DNA of 64,000 nt. Origin: Parabacteroides goldsteinii DSM 19448 = WAL 12034 (lineage in GTDB: Bacteria; Bacteroidota; Bacteroidia; Bacteroidales; Tannerellaceae). Below the pieces are notes generated by a model. That model saw nothing but the letters and a program-made list of their open reading frames with translations, did no database searches and was not told the DNA's origin. Below, one piece after another: positions 53,502 through 63,196 of the stretch. The translations under genes and the position numbers were made by a program. Location: NCBI RefSeq assembly GCF_000969835.1, contig NZ_KQ033912.1:1873920-1937919 (forward strand). Reading direction: 5' to 3'. Each line of letters starts with the position of its first letter. Positions within the stretch are counted from its first letter, which is position 1.

Positions 53502-54478
53502 TTACTTTAGTTTCGCCTTAACAAAATTAACCACCATCTTCGGATTATTGATTGCCTTTTTTATACCTTTTAAACGGGCATTCAGAATATCCTTCGATAA
53601 TAACCATTTTAAATCATACCAGAAACCTGAATGGTGAATTTTGTTCTTATCTAATATATATTTAAAGATAGAGTATTTTGAACGCCCTTGAAAATGAAGA
53701 CAGTAAAAACGGATTAACGAGTTATCACTCGTTAATCTTCCATATGGAAGATTAACGAGTTATCACTCGTTAATCTTCCATATGGAAGATTGTCTATCCA
53801 ATAGACTTTTTTTTTACCATTTTCCATTTCGAACCCCTGTCCCCATGTAATACATCCATCAAAACATGTACCATTTGTGGGAATGGCTATATCTATCACA
53901 TTACATTTTGTATTATCTTGAAACCATACAAATGCAACCATATCACATATCCCTCCCAATTGTTTATTATCAATCATATCTTGATACACAGATTTCATTT
54001 TAGTTAAAAGAATATCTTTTGTATACATAGACATCATATATTCACAAAAACTTGAAATAGAAGATATATTAAATAAAGCAGAACCAGGTCCCTGTTTATT
54101 ACACGTAGTAAAATCATAAGAAATATACTTTTGCATAATCTCTTCGATATTACAATACAATAATACATCAGAATCCATACAAAAAAAGTTCTCTATTCCC
54201 TGATTTTTTACAAAATCTCGAATATAAAACCATCTCTGAAAACATATCAACTCATAATCATAGGGATTAGATGACATATGTACATAAGCCTTCTTAAAGG
54301 TATCAGCTCCTTCCGAATAATTATCCATATTGTAATGTTCTACAAAATCATATTTATCAGTAGAGGCATCACTAATTAAACAAATTCTAGTAAAAGGATT
54401 AAATAAACGAATTTGTTCTAAAACAAGTTTCAGATAAAAAGTATCTCCTTTATGTACTATGATTATCGGTATGTTCAT
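53502..54478 (-). pseudogene. Capsule glycosyltransferase-like gene switched off by a 38-bp tandem duplication
   Basis: From ATG 54478 the frame reads MNIPIIIVHKGDTFYLKLVL and continues through a DxD-type MDSDVLLY to DNLPYGRLTSDNSLI. It then runs into a second copy of a 38-bp repeat and stops at 53732 after 248 residues. Dropping one 38-bp copy joins LTSDNSLI to RFYCLHFQGRSKYSIFKYIL, and the frame stays open to TAA at 53502, giving 312 residues (977 - 38 = 939 = 3 x 313). The restored HFQG stretch looks like the end of this type of GT-A protein. The start ATG lies 5 bp after the aminotransferase stop codon, within the capsule operon. I infer a phase-variable or recently inactivated transferase. 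Confidence 0.85.
53712..53791. repeat. 38-bp tandem duplication with internal palindromes
   Basis: 53712-53749 and 53750-53787 are identical, and the identity runs on four more bases. Each unit contains GATTAACGAGT-TATC-ACTCGTTAATC (11-bp arms) and the overlapping 20-bp palindrome AATCTTCC-ATAT-GGAAGATT. The hairpin-forming unit is a likely target for replication slippage. Confidence 0.95.
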
Positions 54479-54483
54479 TGTTA

Positions 54484-55566
54484 TTAAAATTTATTTAAGA
54501 CTTCTATAACTTTAGAAATATCAGCCAATGTATGCCCATATGATATGGGAAGACTCAATGTTGTCTTATGTATTTCTTCCGACAATGGGTATTCTCCCTC
54601 AATAACCCCTTCCATCGCTTTCTGTTTATGAGGAGGTATAGGGTAATGAATCTCTGTTTTAATCCCATTTTTAAGAAGATATTCTTTCAATTCATCTCTT
54701 CTTGGATGTCGTATATTAAAAATATGATATACATCAAAATAATCAGGAGAAACTACCGGCTTTATAAAATCCCCTTTCAACTCCTTTAAATAAACATCGG
54801 CCAGTTTTCTTTTATATGAATTAATCTGATCCAGATATTTAAGTTTTACATTCAGTAATGTTGCCTGAATTTCATCCAAACGTGAATTATAACCGATATA
54901 ATCATTCTGGTATTTAACCTTTGAACCATAATTTCTTAAAGCTCTAAATAAATCATTTCTAGCAGAATCATTTGTTGTAATCGCACCAGCGTCACCTAAA
55001 GCTCCTAAATTCTTTGTTGGGTAGAAAGAAAAAGCACCAATACCAAAAGTTCCAACCTTCTGTCCTTTAAACATTGCACCATGAGCCTGAGCACAATCTT
55101 CAATAACAGGTAATTCGTATTTATCAGCAATAGCCATGATACTCCCCATATCACATGACTTTCCGTATAAATGAACAACCATGATAGCACGGGTATTCTT
55201 CGTGATCTTTTCTTCTATTCGCAAAGGATCAATATTATAAGTATGAATATCCGGTTCTACTAAAACCGGTTTAAGACCACATTGAAGAATAGACAGAATT
55301 GTTGCTATATAAGTATTTGAGGGAACAAGTACTTCGCTTCCTACTGGAAAATCATAACACCGTAGAGCTAACATCAAAGCATCCAAACCAGAAGCAACCC
55401 CTATACAATATTTTGTTCCACAATATTGAGCAAATGCTTCTTCAAAAGTTGCTACTTGTTTACCAAGAATATACCAACCGCTATCCAATAAATCTTTAAA
55501 ACATTGCACGTATTCATCTTCAAAAGATTTGTTCAATCGTCCTAAACTCTCATATTCAATCATAAG
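54484..55566 (-). CDS. DegT/DnrJ/EryC1-family sugar aminotransferase (FdtB/QdtB-like)
   Basis: 360 residues from ATG 55566 ([18 protein letters not shown]), chosen because it leaves only an 11-bp overlap with the upstream gene; an ATG at 55593 is also in frame. PLP fold: [96 protein letters not shown], where the lysine of FYPTKNLG is the Schiff-base residue. It would transaminate a dTDP-3-keto-6-deoxyhexose, made by the ketoisomerase encoded just upstream, to a 3-amino-3,6-dideoxy sugar (Fuc3N or Qui3N type). No N-acyltransferase for it was found in the window. Confidence 0.93.
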   Translation of the reverse strand, partial: LMIEYESLGRLNKSFEDEYVQCFKDLLDSGWYILGKQVATFEEAFAQYCGTKYCIGVASGLDALMLALRCYDFPVGSEVLVPSNTYIATILSILQCGLKPVLVEPDIHTYNIDPLRIEEKITKNTRAIMVVHLYGKSCDMGSIMAIADKYELPVIEDCAQAHGAMFKGQKVGTFGIGAFSFYPTKNLGALGDAGAITTNDSARNDLFRALRNYGSKVKYQNDYIGYNSRLDEIQATLLNVKLKYLDQINSYKRKLADVYLKELKGDFIKPVVSPDYFDVYHIFNIRHPRRDELKEYLLKNGIKTEIHYPIPPHKQKAMEGVIEGEYPLSEEIHKTTLSLPISYGHTLADISKVIEVLNKF

Positions 55567-55921
55567 GCTCATAGATATAATCATTTGAATCAAAAAACTC
55601 AGAAGCCAATACCATTAGAATAGCATCTTTACTAAAATGGTGCATAATATGCCAATCCATAGGTTCCAAAATCAAGCATTTGTGTGGAGAATCTAATACA
55701 AATTCTTGTTTTTCTATACCTGTATTATTAGAGATCGTACAATGTCCCTGCAAACAGATAGCTGCCTGTACTGTTTTATGATGGCGATGTCCTCCTCTAA
55801 CAGAATCATCAACACCATATATATAGAATATTCGTTTTATATCAAACGGTAAAACCTTTTCTACCACAGTCAGATTTCCACGATTATCTGTAAACGTTTT
55901 TAAATCTATAATATGAGCCAT
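55556..55921 (-). CDS. WxcM-like cupin, dTDP-6-deoxyhexulose 3,4-ketoisomerase (FdtA/QdtA-like)
   Basis: 121 residues, a single cupin: [93 protein letters not shown]. The RGGHRHHKT and DYIYEP segments are the family signature. It isomerises dTDP-4-keto-6-deoxyglucose to the 3-keto sugar, choosing galacto or gluco configuration (FdtA versus QdtA cannot be told apart here). The following aminotransferase uses the product. rmlA/rmlB, which supply the substrate, are not in the window. Confidence 0.92.
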   Translation of the reverse strand: MAHIIDLKTFTDNRGNLTVVEKVLPFDIKRIFYIYGVDDSVRGGHRHHKTVQAAICLQGHCTISNNTGIEKQEFVLDSPHKCLILEPMDWHIMHHFSKDAILMVLASEFFDSNDYIYEPYD

Positions 55922-55924
55922 ATT

Positions 55925-56899
55925 CTAATTTTCATGTAATAACTTAATATAATGTTTTTCCTTAAATCCACGACGAACAAATAGTTCAAGCAGATATTTG
56001 TAATATTTCAACCCATGCAAATATAATTCAGATGTTTGTATTACAGGATATTTACTTCTTATTTGTTTTATTTCTTTTACATATGGTTTAAATAGCAATA
56101 ATATCGATGAGTCATTTCTTTTGTAATAAGGACGTGGAGAGAAAAAATCAGGAGAAACAAACACAAAAGAGTGAAAATGAAAAAAGATGACCGGAAATTT
56201 TTTATTGGTATTTAATTCAATACCTTTTATCATACCATTCTCCTGCTCAAACTGATATTGTTGCATATTCCAGGGAGCAACCCCACCCCCTAAATTTTGA
56301 GAAACAAAAACTCCTTCAAAAAGATAAGGCCAATCATCTAGATATTTCTGATCTCCAAAACGCCCATTTTCATAGCGAGCATAGCACCATTCAAGACAAG
56401 CATTACGCCACCATTCTAGCACAGTCCTCCCCTGTTCATTATTTTTAAAAGTAACAAACTGCACACAATATATCCCAGTCTTTTTACTTTGATCATATTG
56501 TTTAGTATAACGATGTGGAGTTATCAGTACTGAATTAGTCCCCATCTCATCCAACAAAACCTGAGGAGAAGAGAAAAAATATAAATCTGAGTCCAGATAG
56601 GAACAATGATCTACTTTATAATGATCAAGTACATACAATATAGTTGAAGAAGAACAAGTCCAACAATATTCAGCTCTTGTACGAATTGGTTTTACTTTTA
56701 ACAATTCTTCATCTTCAAATTCAGATAAAGAAATAATCGTGACATTTTTCAATTGTAATGATTGTAGAATTGAATAGCACTCATCATTAAAAGCAAATAC
56801 ATACAAATGAAAATCTTTACAATGTTGACTTAACGAATTATACATTGCCAACCCTCTTGAAAGATAAACAGAATCAAAAAGAGTACAAAAATTAAGCAT
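55925..56899 (-). CDS. GT8-like / nucleotide-diphosphosugar glycosyltransferase
   Basis: 324 residues. The start NFCTLFDSVYLSRGLAMYNSL and the metal-binding CSYLDSDLYFFSSPQVLLDEM (DSD) indicate a GT-A fold of the GT8-like kind, with VAPWNMQQYQFEQENG further along. The C-terminal part is AT-rich and basic (FVRRGFKEKHYIKLLHEN). It overlaps the upstream gene end by 8 bp. Acceptor and sugar are not predictable. AT content is clearly higher than in the core genes, as for the rest of the locus. Confidence 0.85.
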   Translation of the reverse strand: MLNFCTLFDSVYLSRGLAMYNSLSQHCKDFHLYVFAFNDECYSILQSLQLKNVTIISLSEFEDEELLKVKPIRTRAEYCWTCSSSTILYVLDHYKVDHCSYLDSDLYFFSSPQVLLDEMGTNSVLITPHRYTKQYDQSKKTGIYCVQFVTFKNNEQGRTVLEWWRNACLEWCYARYENGRFGDQKYLDDWPYLFEGVFVSQNLGGGVAPWNMQQYQFEQENGMIKGIELNTNKKFPVIFFHFHSFVFVSPDFFSPRPYYKRNDSSILLLFKPYVKEIKQIRSKYPVIQTSELYLHGLKYYKYLLELFVRRGFKEKHYIKLLHEN

Positions 56900-57842
56900 A
56901 TCTACTAAATTTTAAAATGCGTTTAAATCGAGCTTTAACTTTATAGTAAAACATTATATATCTAAAATAATAAATAAAAGCTTTTCTTCCCTGCTTTGAT
57001 TCTTGAATATTTATATTAGAAAGAACTATAGGTGAATTAGCCAAAGTAACATCAAACATTTCATTTGTATCGCAATGTGTACCACTCCCATCCATTCCTA
57101 TTTGATTAACCAAAGATCGACCAGGATATAACGTTAACTTATCATGTAAAAAAGCTGATGCATACCAACGGACTGCCCATGAATTATTCTTCCCTTCTAT
57201 TTGATGTTTTAACATTCTATAATAAGGATAAGAATTATCAAAATCAAATTCTTTTTTCAAATTTCGCCTTTCAATATTTTTCAACAGTATTTCACCTTCT
57301 TTACAAAACAAATTCCAACCACGTTTCCATGTCGCCCATCCCCAACAATCAGCACCTTTTATAAAAAAAGTTTCAGGCAAAGACTTTTTTACAGGATAGA
57401 CATATCCATGAATACAAACAACTTCTTCTTCATTTTCATACATATTTAGTGCATCATTCATATATTTAAGAAAATACGGTGAAACGACTAAATCATCTTC
57501 TAATACAATAACCTTCCCATACTCATTTATAACAGAGGTCACTCCATCTATTATATTATTAGCTAGTCCACAATTGATAGAGCGCTCTATTAATCTCAAA
57601 CTTTTAAACCCTGATATAGATTTTATATATGTACGCGTTTGTTGTACAAGATCAATATCTTTTGAATTTTTTGGGCCATCCGCATAAACAATCAAATCAC
57701 TATACTGAATATACTCATTACATAAAAGAGAGGATATTAATTTCTGTACATGTATTGGCCTATTATAAACAAACAAAACTATTGGTGCAAATTTATTATA
57801 TTTTATACTTCCCATCCCACAAGTTTTATTTCGTTTCAGCAA
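56892..57842 (-). CDS. GT-A family glycosyltransferase
   Basis: 316 residues (308 if started at ATG 57818, MGSIKYNKFAPIV, which overlaps the CapA gene less than the 57842 start). GT2/GNT-I-like motifs: APIVLFVYNRPIHVQKLISSLL, DLIVYADGPKNSKD, KVIVLEDDLVVSPYFLKYMNDAL (EDDL metal site), and WGWATWKRGWN. The WGWATW motif is typical of capsule transferases of Bacteroidetes and Leptospira. It probably acts at the cytoplasmic face on a lipid-linked repeat unit. Specificity unknown. Confidence 0.87.
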   Translation of the reverse strand: MLKRNKTCGMGSIKYNKFAPIVLFVYNRPIHVQKLISSLLCNEYIQYSDLIVYADGPKNSKDIDLVQQTRTYIKSISGFKSLRLIERSINCGLANNIIDGVTSVINEYGKVIVLEDDLVVSPYFLKYMNDALNMYENEEEVVCIHGYVYPVKKSLPETFFIKGADCWGWATWKRGWNLFCKEGEILLKNIERRNLKKEFDFDNSYPYYRMLKHQIEGKNNSWAVRWYASAFLHDKLTLYPGRSLVNQIGMDGSGTHCDTNEMFDVTLANSPIVLSNINIQESKQGRKAFIYYFRYIMFYYKVKARFKRILKFSRYA

Positions 57843-58959
57843 TCAAGTTTAATGCCCTTTGAATTAACCATCTATGACTCTCACACCTAAATATATTTAA
57901 TAAAAATAAAGGCTTTCCTTTCTTACGAAATAATGTTCCATACAAGCGCTTCAAAAAGAACTTCATCCCATATTTCATAGTTAGCCCATTTGTTCCTATA
58001 AATAAGTATTTTTCATACACATTATTCCATAAATCAAGAATTAAATCATTAAGAGAATTCATATATAATTCATGACTTAGGCATTTTGACAGTCCTTCTA
58101 TATATTCATTAACCTCAGGGCGTTCGTCTATTTTAACCAACCCATTATCATTTAATAAATTTAAAACATTAATATCAACAATATTATTATTTTTATAATC
58201 AAGAAGAACTCCTAATCCATTATAAAATTGAGGATTATCCGAATGCATATCAAAATAAAAATTGCCTAAACTATAAAATATAGGTTTCCCATCTATCAAT
58301 TCCCATCCCTGTGGTACATGTGGATGCATACCAATTACGGCATCAACACCTAAATGAATAAAAGTTTTATACCGTTCTCTCCATTCCGGTAAAGGCAAAT
58401 CAATATCTTCAACTCCAGCATGTGCTATCAGTATTAGTATATCAACTTTTTTTACACTTTCCCGTATAAGATCATCTATACATGGATGATTAATCCATGC
58501 CGATCCCAAAGTCTTATTATCTACCCTATTATCAAGAATTCCAAATTCATAATGAGAAAAAGCTAAAAAACCAATTGTTGTTCCTTCTATTTCCACTTTT
58601 TTCAAAGAATAGGCCTGATCAAAAGTCCCTACCCCAAGCAGCAACGAATGTTGAAAAGATTCCATCGTTTTAAGAATTCCTTTTTGCCCAAAATCAGCAA
58701 TATGATTATTTGCTAAACCAATAACATTAAATCCTTTTTTCTCAAGAAACTCAGGAGCATTTACAGATTGAAATAAAGATGGACCAACTTTTTGTGCAGC
58801 TATATTATCAGTTTTAATAGGAGCCTCAAAATTACAAAAAACAATATTACTTGTATCAATTATCCTTTCTAAGTCTGATGAAAAATTTATCCTCTCAACA
58901 TTTTTCGAATAAAAATCTCCTACAAAAAACAAACGCAATATTTTTTTTTCTTTACTCAT
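57826..58959 (-). CDS. CapA-family (PGA_cap) metallophosphoesterase-like protein
   Basis: 377 residues from ATG 58959 (MSKEKKILRLFFVGDFYSK), two bases after the capK-like stop; an upstream ATG (59001) would overlap that gene. CapA signatures: NIVFCNFEAPIKTDN, GLANNHIADFGQKG, LIAHAGVEDIDLPLPEWRERYKTFIHLGVDAVIGMHPHVPQGWE and YSLGNFYFDM, with the histidines and asparagines of a calcineurin-like site. The family is named for poly-gamma-glutamate synthesis but is common in polysaccharide loci, where its substrate is unclear. No signal peptide is visible, unlike many CapA proteins. Confidence 0.88.
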   Translation of the reverse strand: MSKEKKILRLFFVGDFYSKNVERINFSSDLERIIDTSNIVFCNFEAPIKTDNIAAQKVGPSLFQSVNAPEFLEKKGFNVIGLANNHIADFGQKGILKTMESFQHSLLLGVGTFDQAYSLKKVEIEGTTIGFLAFSHYEFGILDNRVDNKTLGSAWINHPCIDDLIRESVKKVDILILIAHAGVEDIDLPLPEWRERYKTFIHLGVDAVIGMHPHVPQGWELIDGKPIFYSLGNFYFDMHSDNPQFYNGLGVLLDYKNNNIVDINVLNLLNDNGLVKIDERPEVNEYIEGLSKCLSHELYMNSLNDLILDLWNNVYEKYLFIGTNGLTMKYGMKFFLKRLYGTLFRKKGKPLFLLNIFRCESHRWLIQRALNLIAETK

Positions 58960-58960
58960 A

Positions 58961-60292
58961 TTAAATATCAAGCATTTGTTTAACCAACCTATATTTTCCA
59001 CGTGGAGTTAACGGAATATCATTCACATAAAAAAAAACAATTTCAAATCCCATTAAAAAAAATTGCTTTTTTATCTCTAACTCATCCCTTTCGGTATAAC
59101 AATCACTCTTTATTATTTTTATTTCTACTTTTCCAAATTCTAATTGAATGATCTGCCATCTCACAATATTTTCAAACGCATGAAAATGTTGCCCGAATAT
59201 TAGTGCTGTTATATTAATACGCCTTTTCTTTATATCATATATGAAATCTTGTTTTCGTCCGATTATAGTAGTCAAAATAACATTCCCATTTTTATCAACT
59301 CCACCATATTCAGCCAAATCACCGGTATCATATCTTAAAAAATACATTGCATCATTATAATAACTCGATACAATAATTCTACCAACTTCTCCTATTTTAA
59401 CATGATCATTTCTTTCATTTAATATTTCTACAAAACCATAATAAGAAGAACATATATATGACAAAGAATTTGCTTCTGTATAAGCAAATATACACTTTTC
59501 AGAATGCCCATATTGACCATACACAGGAGCATGGAAAGCCTCATTAAGTAAATGTATATGTTTTTCCATTACATTCTCCGCAGTTAAGACTATTCCCTTC
59601 AATTTAAAACCTACTTGATAGTCTGACTTCAACATAAACTCAGCTATTTCACAAAGTGCACTAGGGTAACCTCTTAAAATCGCAGGCTTTTCACGTTCAA
59701 ATGATTCCAGAATATAAGGAATACTTTCTGGTGATATTGATAATGCAGAATAAGCATATGAACCAAATACAGCATCAGAAGAATCACTTTTAACCCAATA
59801 GATATGTTTTTTTTGCAAATTATCAGGAATGATTGTTCCGTCAATTGAAAAAATTTTATCTCCCCGTATATATCCTATTTTTTTATGCAAAAAACGTTGA
59901 TGAATAGCATCTATATAACCAGACAATCTATTGGCATAAAAAACAAATGGTTCGCCAGTACTTCCACCTGTATTAAATTTAAAACGATTATAAAAGGGAC
60001 ATTTAAGATTGATAAAATCATCCATATTCTCTCTAATAATCTTTTTATCAACAACAGGAAAGTCCATTAATCCATTTCCTTTATTCCTTCTATAAAATAA
60101 AGCATTACTTCCTGCTGAATCAAGAATTAAATTTAAACGATAATTCACAAATGCTTTTATATTTTCAGGTGTCTCTTTTTCTGCCTCTAACAAATTCAAG
60201 ACTTTTCTCGAAAATAACAATTGTCTAAAGCATAGTAAACGCATTACAAGCTTTCTACACTTAATAATATAGTATTTAATCTTATTATTCAT
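58961..60292 (-). CDS. CapK-like protein (PaaK/AMP-binding-related)
   Basis: 443 residues. It resembles the phenylacetate-CoA ligase-like CapK family found in capsule operons: an FNTGGSTGEPFVFYANR phosphate-binding loop, LRGYPSALCEIAEFM, VLTAENVMEKHIHLLNEAFHAPVYGQYGHSE and YNDAMYFLRYDTGDLAEYGG. The reaction in capsule synthesis is not established. Acyl/aminoacyl adenylation and transfer to a sugar is plausible, which would pair with the 3-amino sugar pathway in this locus; that is inference. Next to it is the CapA gene on the same strand. Confidence 0.87.
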   Translation of the reverse strand: MNNKIKYYIIKCRKLVMRLLCFRQLLFSRKVLNLLEAEKETPENIKAFVNYRLNLILDSAGSNALFYRRNKGNGLMDFPVVDKKIIRENMDDFINLKCPFYNRFKFNTGGSTGEPFVFYANRLSGYIDAIHQRFLHKKIGYIRGDKIFSIDGTIIPDNLQKKHIYWVKSDSSDAVFGSYAYSALSISPESIPYILESFEREKPAILRGYPSALCEIAEFMLKSDYQVGFKLKGIVLTAENVMEKHIHLLNEAFHAPVYGQYGHSEKCIFAYTEANSLSYICSSYYGFVEILNERNDHVKIGEVGRIIVSSYYNDAMYFLRYDTGDLAEYGGVDKNGNVILTTIIGRKQDFIYDIKKRRINITALIFGQHFHAFENIVRWQIIQLEFGKVEIKIIKSDCYTERDELEIKKQFFLMGFEIVFFYVNDIPLTPRGKYRLVKQMLDI

Positions 60293-60297
60293 AAAGA

Positions 60298-61191
60298 CTA
60301 AAAGGGTTTTAATCTTTGATAAAAAATGCCACGAAGAAAATCGACACCCCCCAATAATGTTGCTCTAATCAAACTATACCTCTGATTTACAAAATATTTC
60401 AAACATCTTTGAGGGATTGAAACACCTAATGTAAAAATTATTGAGCAATATTTATACCAACCTTTCAAATTACGATTAAAAATCAACAATCGATTTCGAG
60501 TAGTATAATATTGTACTAAAGGACTGTTCTTCCCTGTTGTTATAGATCCTTTATGATATATAGATGCATCAGACTCATACCAAATTTCATACCCATGTCG
60601 ACCTATATTCAAACACCAATCTAATTCCTCCTCATAAAGGAAATATATTTCAGGCCAGGGTCCGACTCTATCTACAACATCTTTTTTCACCAGCATTGCA
60701 GTTCCTGGTGCATATGGTATTCGAAATGATTTATATGCCGATACATTATCATCATAATAATGAATTCTAATCAAATACTTCCCCAAAGGCTTTGAGCCAG
60801 CATAAATAATTTTATGAGTATCAAAATCCAATATTTTAGGAGTTACAACTCCAATATCTGCACTTTGACGGAATCTACTTAACAACGGAATTATTATATC
60901 ATGCTCTATAATAACATCATTATTAATAAACAAATAGTAATTGCCTAAAGAGTTTTCTATTCCTAAATTATTTCCACCGGAGAACCCTCTATTTTGAAAA
61001 CTAGAAATAACTTTAACCCAAGGAAATCTATCTTTCAATAATGCCGCTTCATCTGCAGTTGAAGCATTATCTACAACTATCATCTCATATCTATAGCCAT
61101 TGCATGTAAGATTATTCTTTATAGAATCTAAAAACTCTATTGTTTCAGGATAACAATTATAATTAATTGTAATTATTGAGATCAAATCCAT
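60298..61191 (-). CDS. GT2-family glycosyltransferase (rhamnosyltransferase-like)
   Basis: 297 residues from ATG 61191 (MDLISIITINYNCYPETIEF), which leaves a 13-bp gap to the FkbM gene; the upstream ATG at 61236 would overlap it. Motifs: VDNASTADEAALL, VISSFQNRGFSGGNNLGIENSLGNYYLFINNDVIIEHD (NND metal site), PGTAMLVKKDV and IYFLYEEELDWCLNIGRHGYEIWY with the catalytic acid. This layout matches dTDP-rhamnose-type or related transferases. The C terminus is basic and hydrophobic, so membrane association is likely. Part of the reverse-strand capsule operon. Confidence 0.93.
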   Translation of the reverse strand: MDLISIITINYNCYPETIEFLDSIKNNLTCNGYRYEMIVVDNASTADEAALLKDRFPWVKVISSFQNRGFSGGNNLGIENSLGNYYLFINNDVIIEHDIIIPLLSRFRQSADIGVVTPKILDFDTHKIIYAGSKPLGKYLIRIHYYDDNVSAYKSFRIPYAPGTAMLVKKDVVDRVGPWPEIYFLYEEELDWCLNIGRHGYEIWYESDASIYHKGSITTGKNSPLVQYYTTRNRLLIFNRNLKGWYKYCSIIFTLGVSIPQRCLKYFVNQRYSLIRATLLGGVDFLRGIFYQRLKPF

Positions 61192-61204
61192 TGCTAAAAC
61201 AAAA

Positions 61205-62107
61205 CTATTTATTTTGACTAAAATGTAATACCGCATGCCTCATTTCTTTCTCAAAATACAAATACCCAGGCTGTATTGAGGTATTACATGCGTTATTACA
61301 TAGATACTCCTTTATAACTTTTGCATCATCATGACGATGATATATACAAATAGCACCTGATATATTTCTAAAACTACTCAGAAGTTCTTTACATCCTTGT
61401 AAGGCCTTTCGTTCATATCCTTCGATATCCATTTTTATAAAAAGATTATCTGCACTTTTATCCTTAAAAAAACTATCTAAAGTTATGCTATTTTCATCAT
61501 CAGTATCACTAACATAACGTCTAACTATAGTCACTTTTTCAGACCACGGTTTAAATGTTGCGCTTAATGCCTCTATCCAATCTTCATCACATTCAAATAA
61601 ATAAGCATGTTTAACATGATCTATCATTTCTAACGTAAAATAAGCTTCTGCAGAACCAACATCCAACAAATATTTATTCTTAAGTTCCTCACTAGAATGC
61701 ACATAACAATGTGCAGAGCGTTCATCTTGCTCTATAAGTAAAGACCTATATACGTTAGATACGATATCATGCATATCTCTTTTAAAATACAAACGTTTAT
61801 GCTTATGTAGTACATAAGGTAACCCATTATCACTATCTATGAAAGTAGGATAATCAACTACTTCATATTCCTTCCTCCACAAATAAGGATAAGGAGACAC
61901 TCCTATTTTACCTAATACCTGAAAAGATCGTTCCTGATCATTTCGAGGTTTTCTAAAAAAACAATATATAAAATACAATTTATACCATAAACACTCTTTA
62001 AAATTACGAAAAAAGAAAAGAACATCACCTAAAAAAAGTTTATAAATACGATCTCGTATATTCTTAGAGAATAAATCTCTATACATATTCACAAAAAACA
62101 CAGACAT
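61205..62107 (-). CDS. FkbM-family methyltransferase
   Basis: 300 residues. The SAM-binding motif is YLLDVGSAEAYFTLEMIDHV, and the family motif is NLFIKMDIEGYERKALQGCKELL followed by ISGAICIYHRHDDAKVIKEYL. The first 110 residues (YRDLFSKNIRDRIYKLFLGDVLFFF) are a helical extension. FkbM proteins O-methylate sugars or other natural products; in a polysaccharide locus a terminal or internal O-methylated sugar is likely. No rival function is apparent. Confidence 0.87.
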   Translation of the reverse strand: MSVFFVNMYRDLFSKNIRDRIYKLFLGDVLFFFRNFKECLWYKLYFIYCFFRKPRNDQERSFQVLGKIGVSPYPYLWRKEYEVVDYPTFIDSDNGLPYVLHKHKRLYFKRDMHDIVSNVYRSLLIEQDERSAHCYVHSSEELKNKYLLDVGSAEAYFTLEMIDHVKHAYLFECDEDWIEALSATFKPWSEKVTIVRRYVSDTDDENSITLDSFFKDKSADNLFIKMDIEGYERKALQGCKELLSSFRNISGAICIYHRHDDAKVIKEYLCNNACNTSIQPGYLYFEKEMRHAVLHFSQNK

Positions 62108-62220
62108 GGCTTCTATTATTTATTTAAATCAAGAAACAAACATTGTAATATTTATTTTACCAACTACAATATTTAAAACAAATGTCAATACCAAAGTAAC
62201 ACATATACAAGTAGATAGCA

Positions 62221-63153
62221 TTAAACAAATGACAAGATATATTTTGCTATTTTATCTGTCGTTAAAAATGTCCTTGTATATTCTAACAAAAAATATCTAT
62301 AATAGTTAAATAAACGATCATTCATCAAACCGTTTTGTATAAGTCTATTTGTTTCTATAATTACACTTTTTGGAAATGTTGTCATCGTATAAATCGGACA
62401 TCGTTCTATATTAATAAAATATGGAATACATCCATTAGCAAGAATTTCATAATGTCTCAGGCAATCCCAACCTCCTTTTCTCATAGTAATAGCATACTTC
62501 GATTTTGCGTACCCTCTATAATAATCTTCTTCGTTGTTATATATATACGTATCTATCTTTCCAGGAATAATAAATGCTAAATCTCTTTCTGGAATTTCAA
62601 TATTATTTATTAAATTATCGCTAGGTATAGCAAAGGATATTGGTAAGAAATGTTTACGATCACAATCTCTTAATTCTCTTTTAAAATACAAGCCCTTCTT
62701 TGACAAATCTAAAGATCTATTATATTCGCTCCTATTTTTCATTAAGCGATTCAAATACAAATAGCATTTTTTTATTTCTAAACAGGAACTAAAATCAGAA
62801 TCTTCACCATCTATAAAAACAATCTCATTTTTCCTATAAACTCTCTCAACAATTTCTAAATAAAAATCACACCTTCTTATAGAACCATAAATTATGAGAT
62901 CATAAAATTTAGATTTTATTTTTTCAATTATACAATCTGATGATTCCACTTTTGGTTTCCTTTTTATTCTATTATATAAAGAAAAACCTTTACCATATAA
63001 ACTCAACACTCTTTGAGGATCATTGCCTTCATACATATACCACATATCAGAAGTTGTATAGATATCTAATTCTGGTATTTCGTTTAATCCATAAAAAACA
63101 ACATCACTTTGATAATCAGGACCATCCCCCAAAGAAATAAATAATATTTTCAT
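62221..63153 (-). CDS. Exostosin/glycosyltransferase-like protein of unknown specificity
   Basis: 310 residues from ATG 63153 (MKILFISLGDGPDYQSD); an ATG at 63171 would add six. The family is not clear to me. The last third has RGYAKSKYAITMRKGGWDCLRHYEILANGCIPYFINIERCPIYTM, where GWDCLRHYEILANGCIPY recalls the acceptor/donor-site pattern of exostosin-like (GT47-type) or GT-B transferases. The N-terminal part is a Rossmann-like alpha/beta region. It lies between the flippase and FkbM genes, so a sugar-transfer role is likely. It is AT-rich. Confidence 0.7.
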   Translation of the reverse strand: MKILFISLGDGPDYQSDVVFYGLNEIPELDIYTTSDMWYMYEGNDPQRVLSLYGKGFSLYNRIKRKPKVESSDCIIEKIKSKFYDLIIYGSIRRCDFYLEIVERVYRKNEIVFIDGEDSDFSSCLEIKKCYLYLNRLMKNRSEYNRSLDLSKKGLYFKRELRDCDRKHFLPISFAIPSDNLINNIEIPERDLAFIIPGKIDTYIYNNEEDYYRGYAKSKYAITMRKGGWDCLRHYEILANGCIPYFINIERCPIYTMTTFPKSVIIETNRLIQNGLMNDRLFNYYRYFLLEYTRTFLTTDKIAKYILSFV

Positions 63154-63196
63154 AACTGAGTCACTTAACAAACTTACGACAACATAACCATAAACA

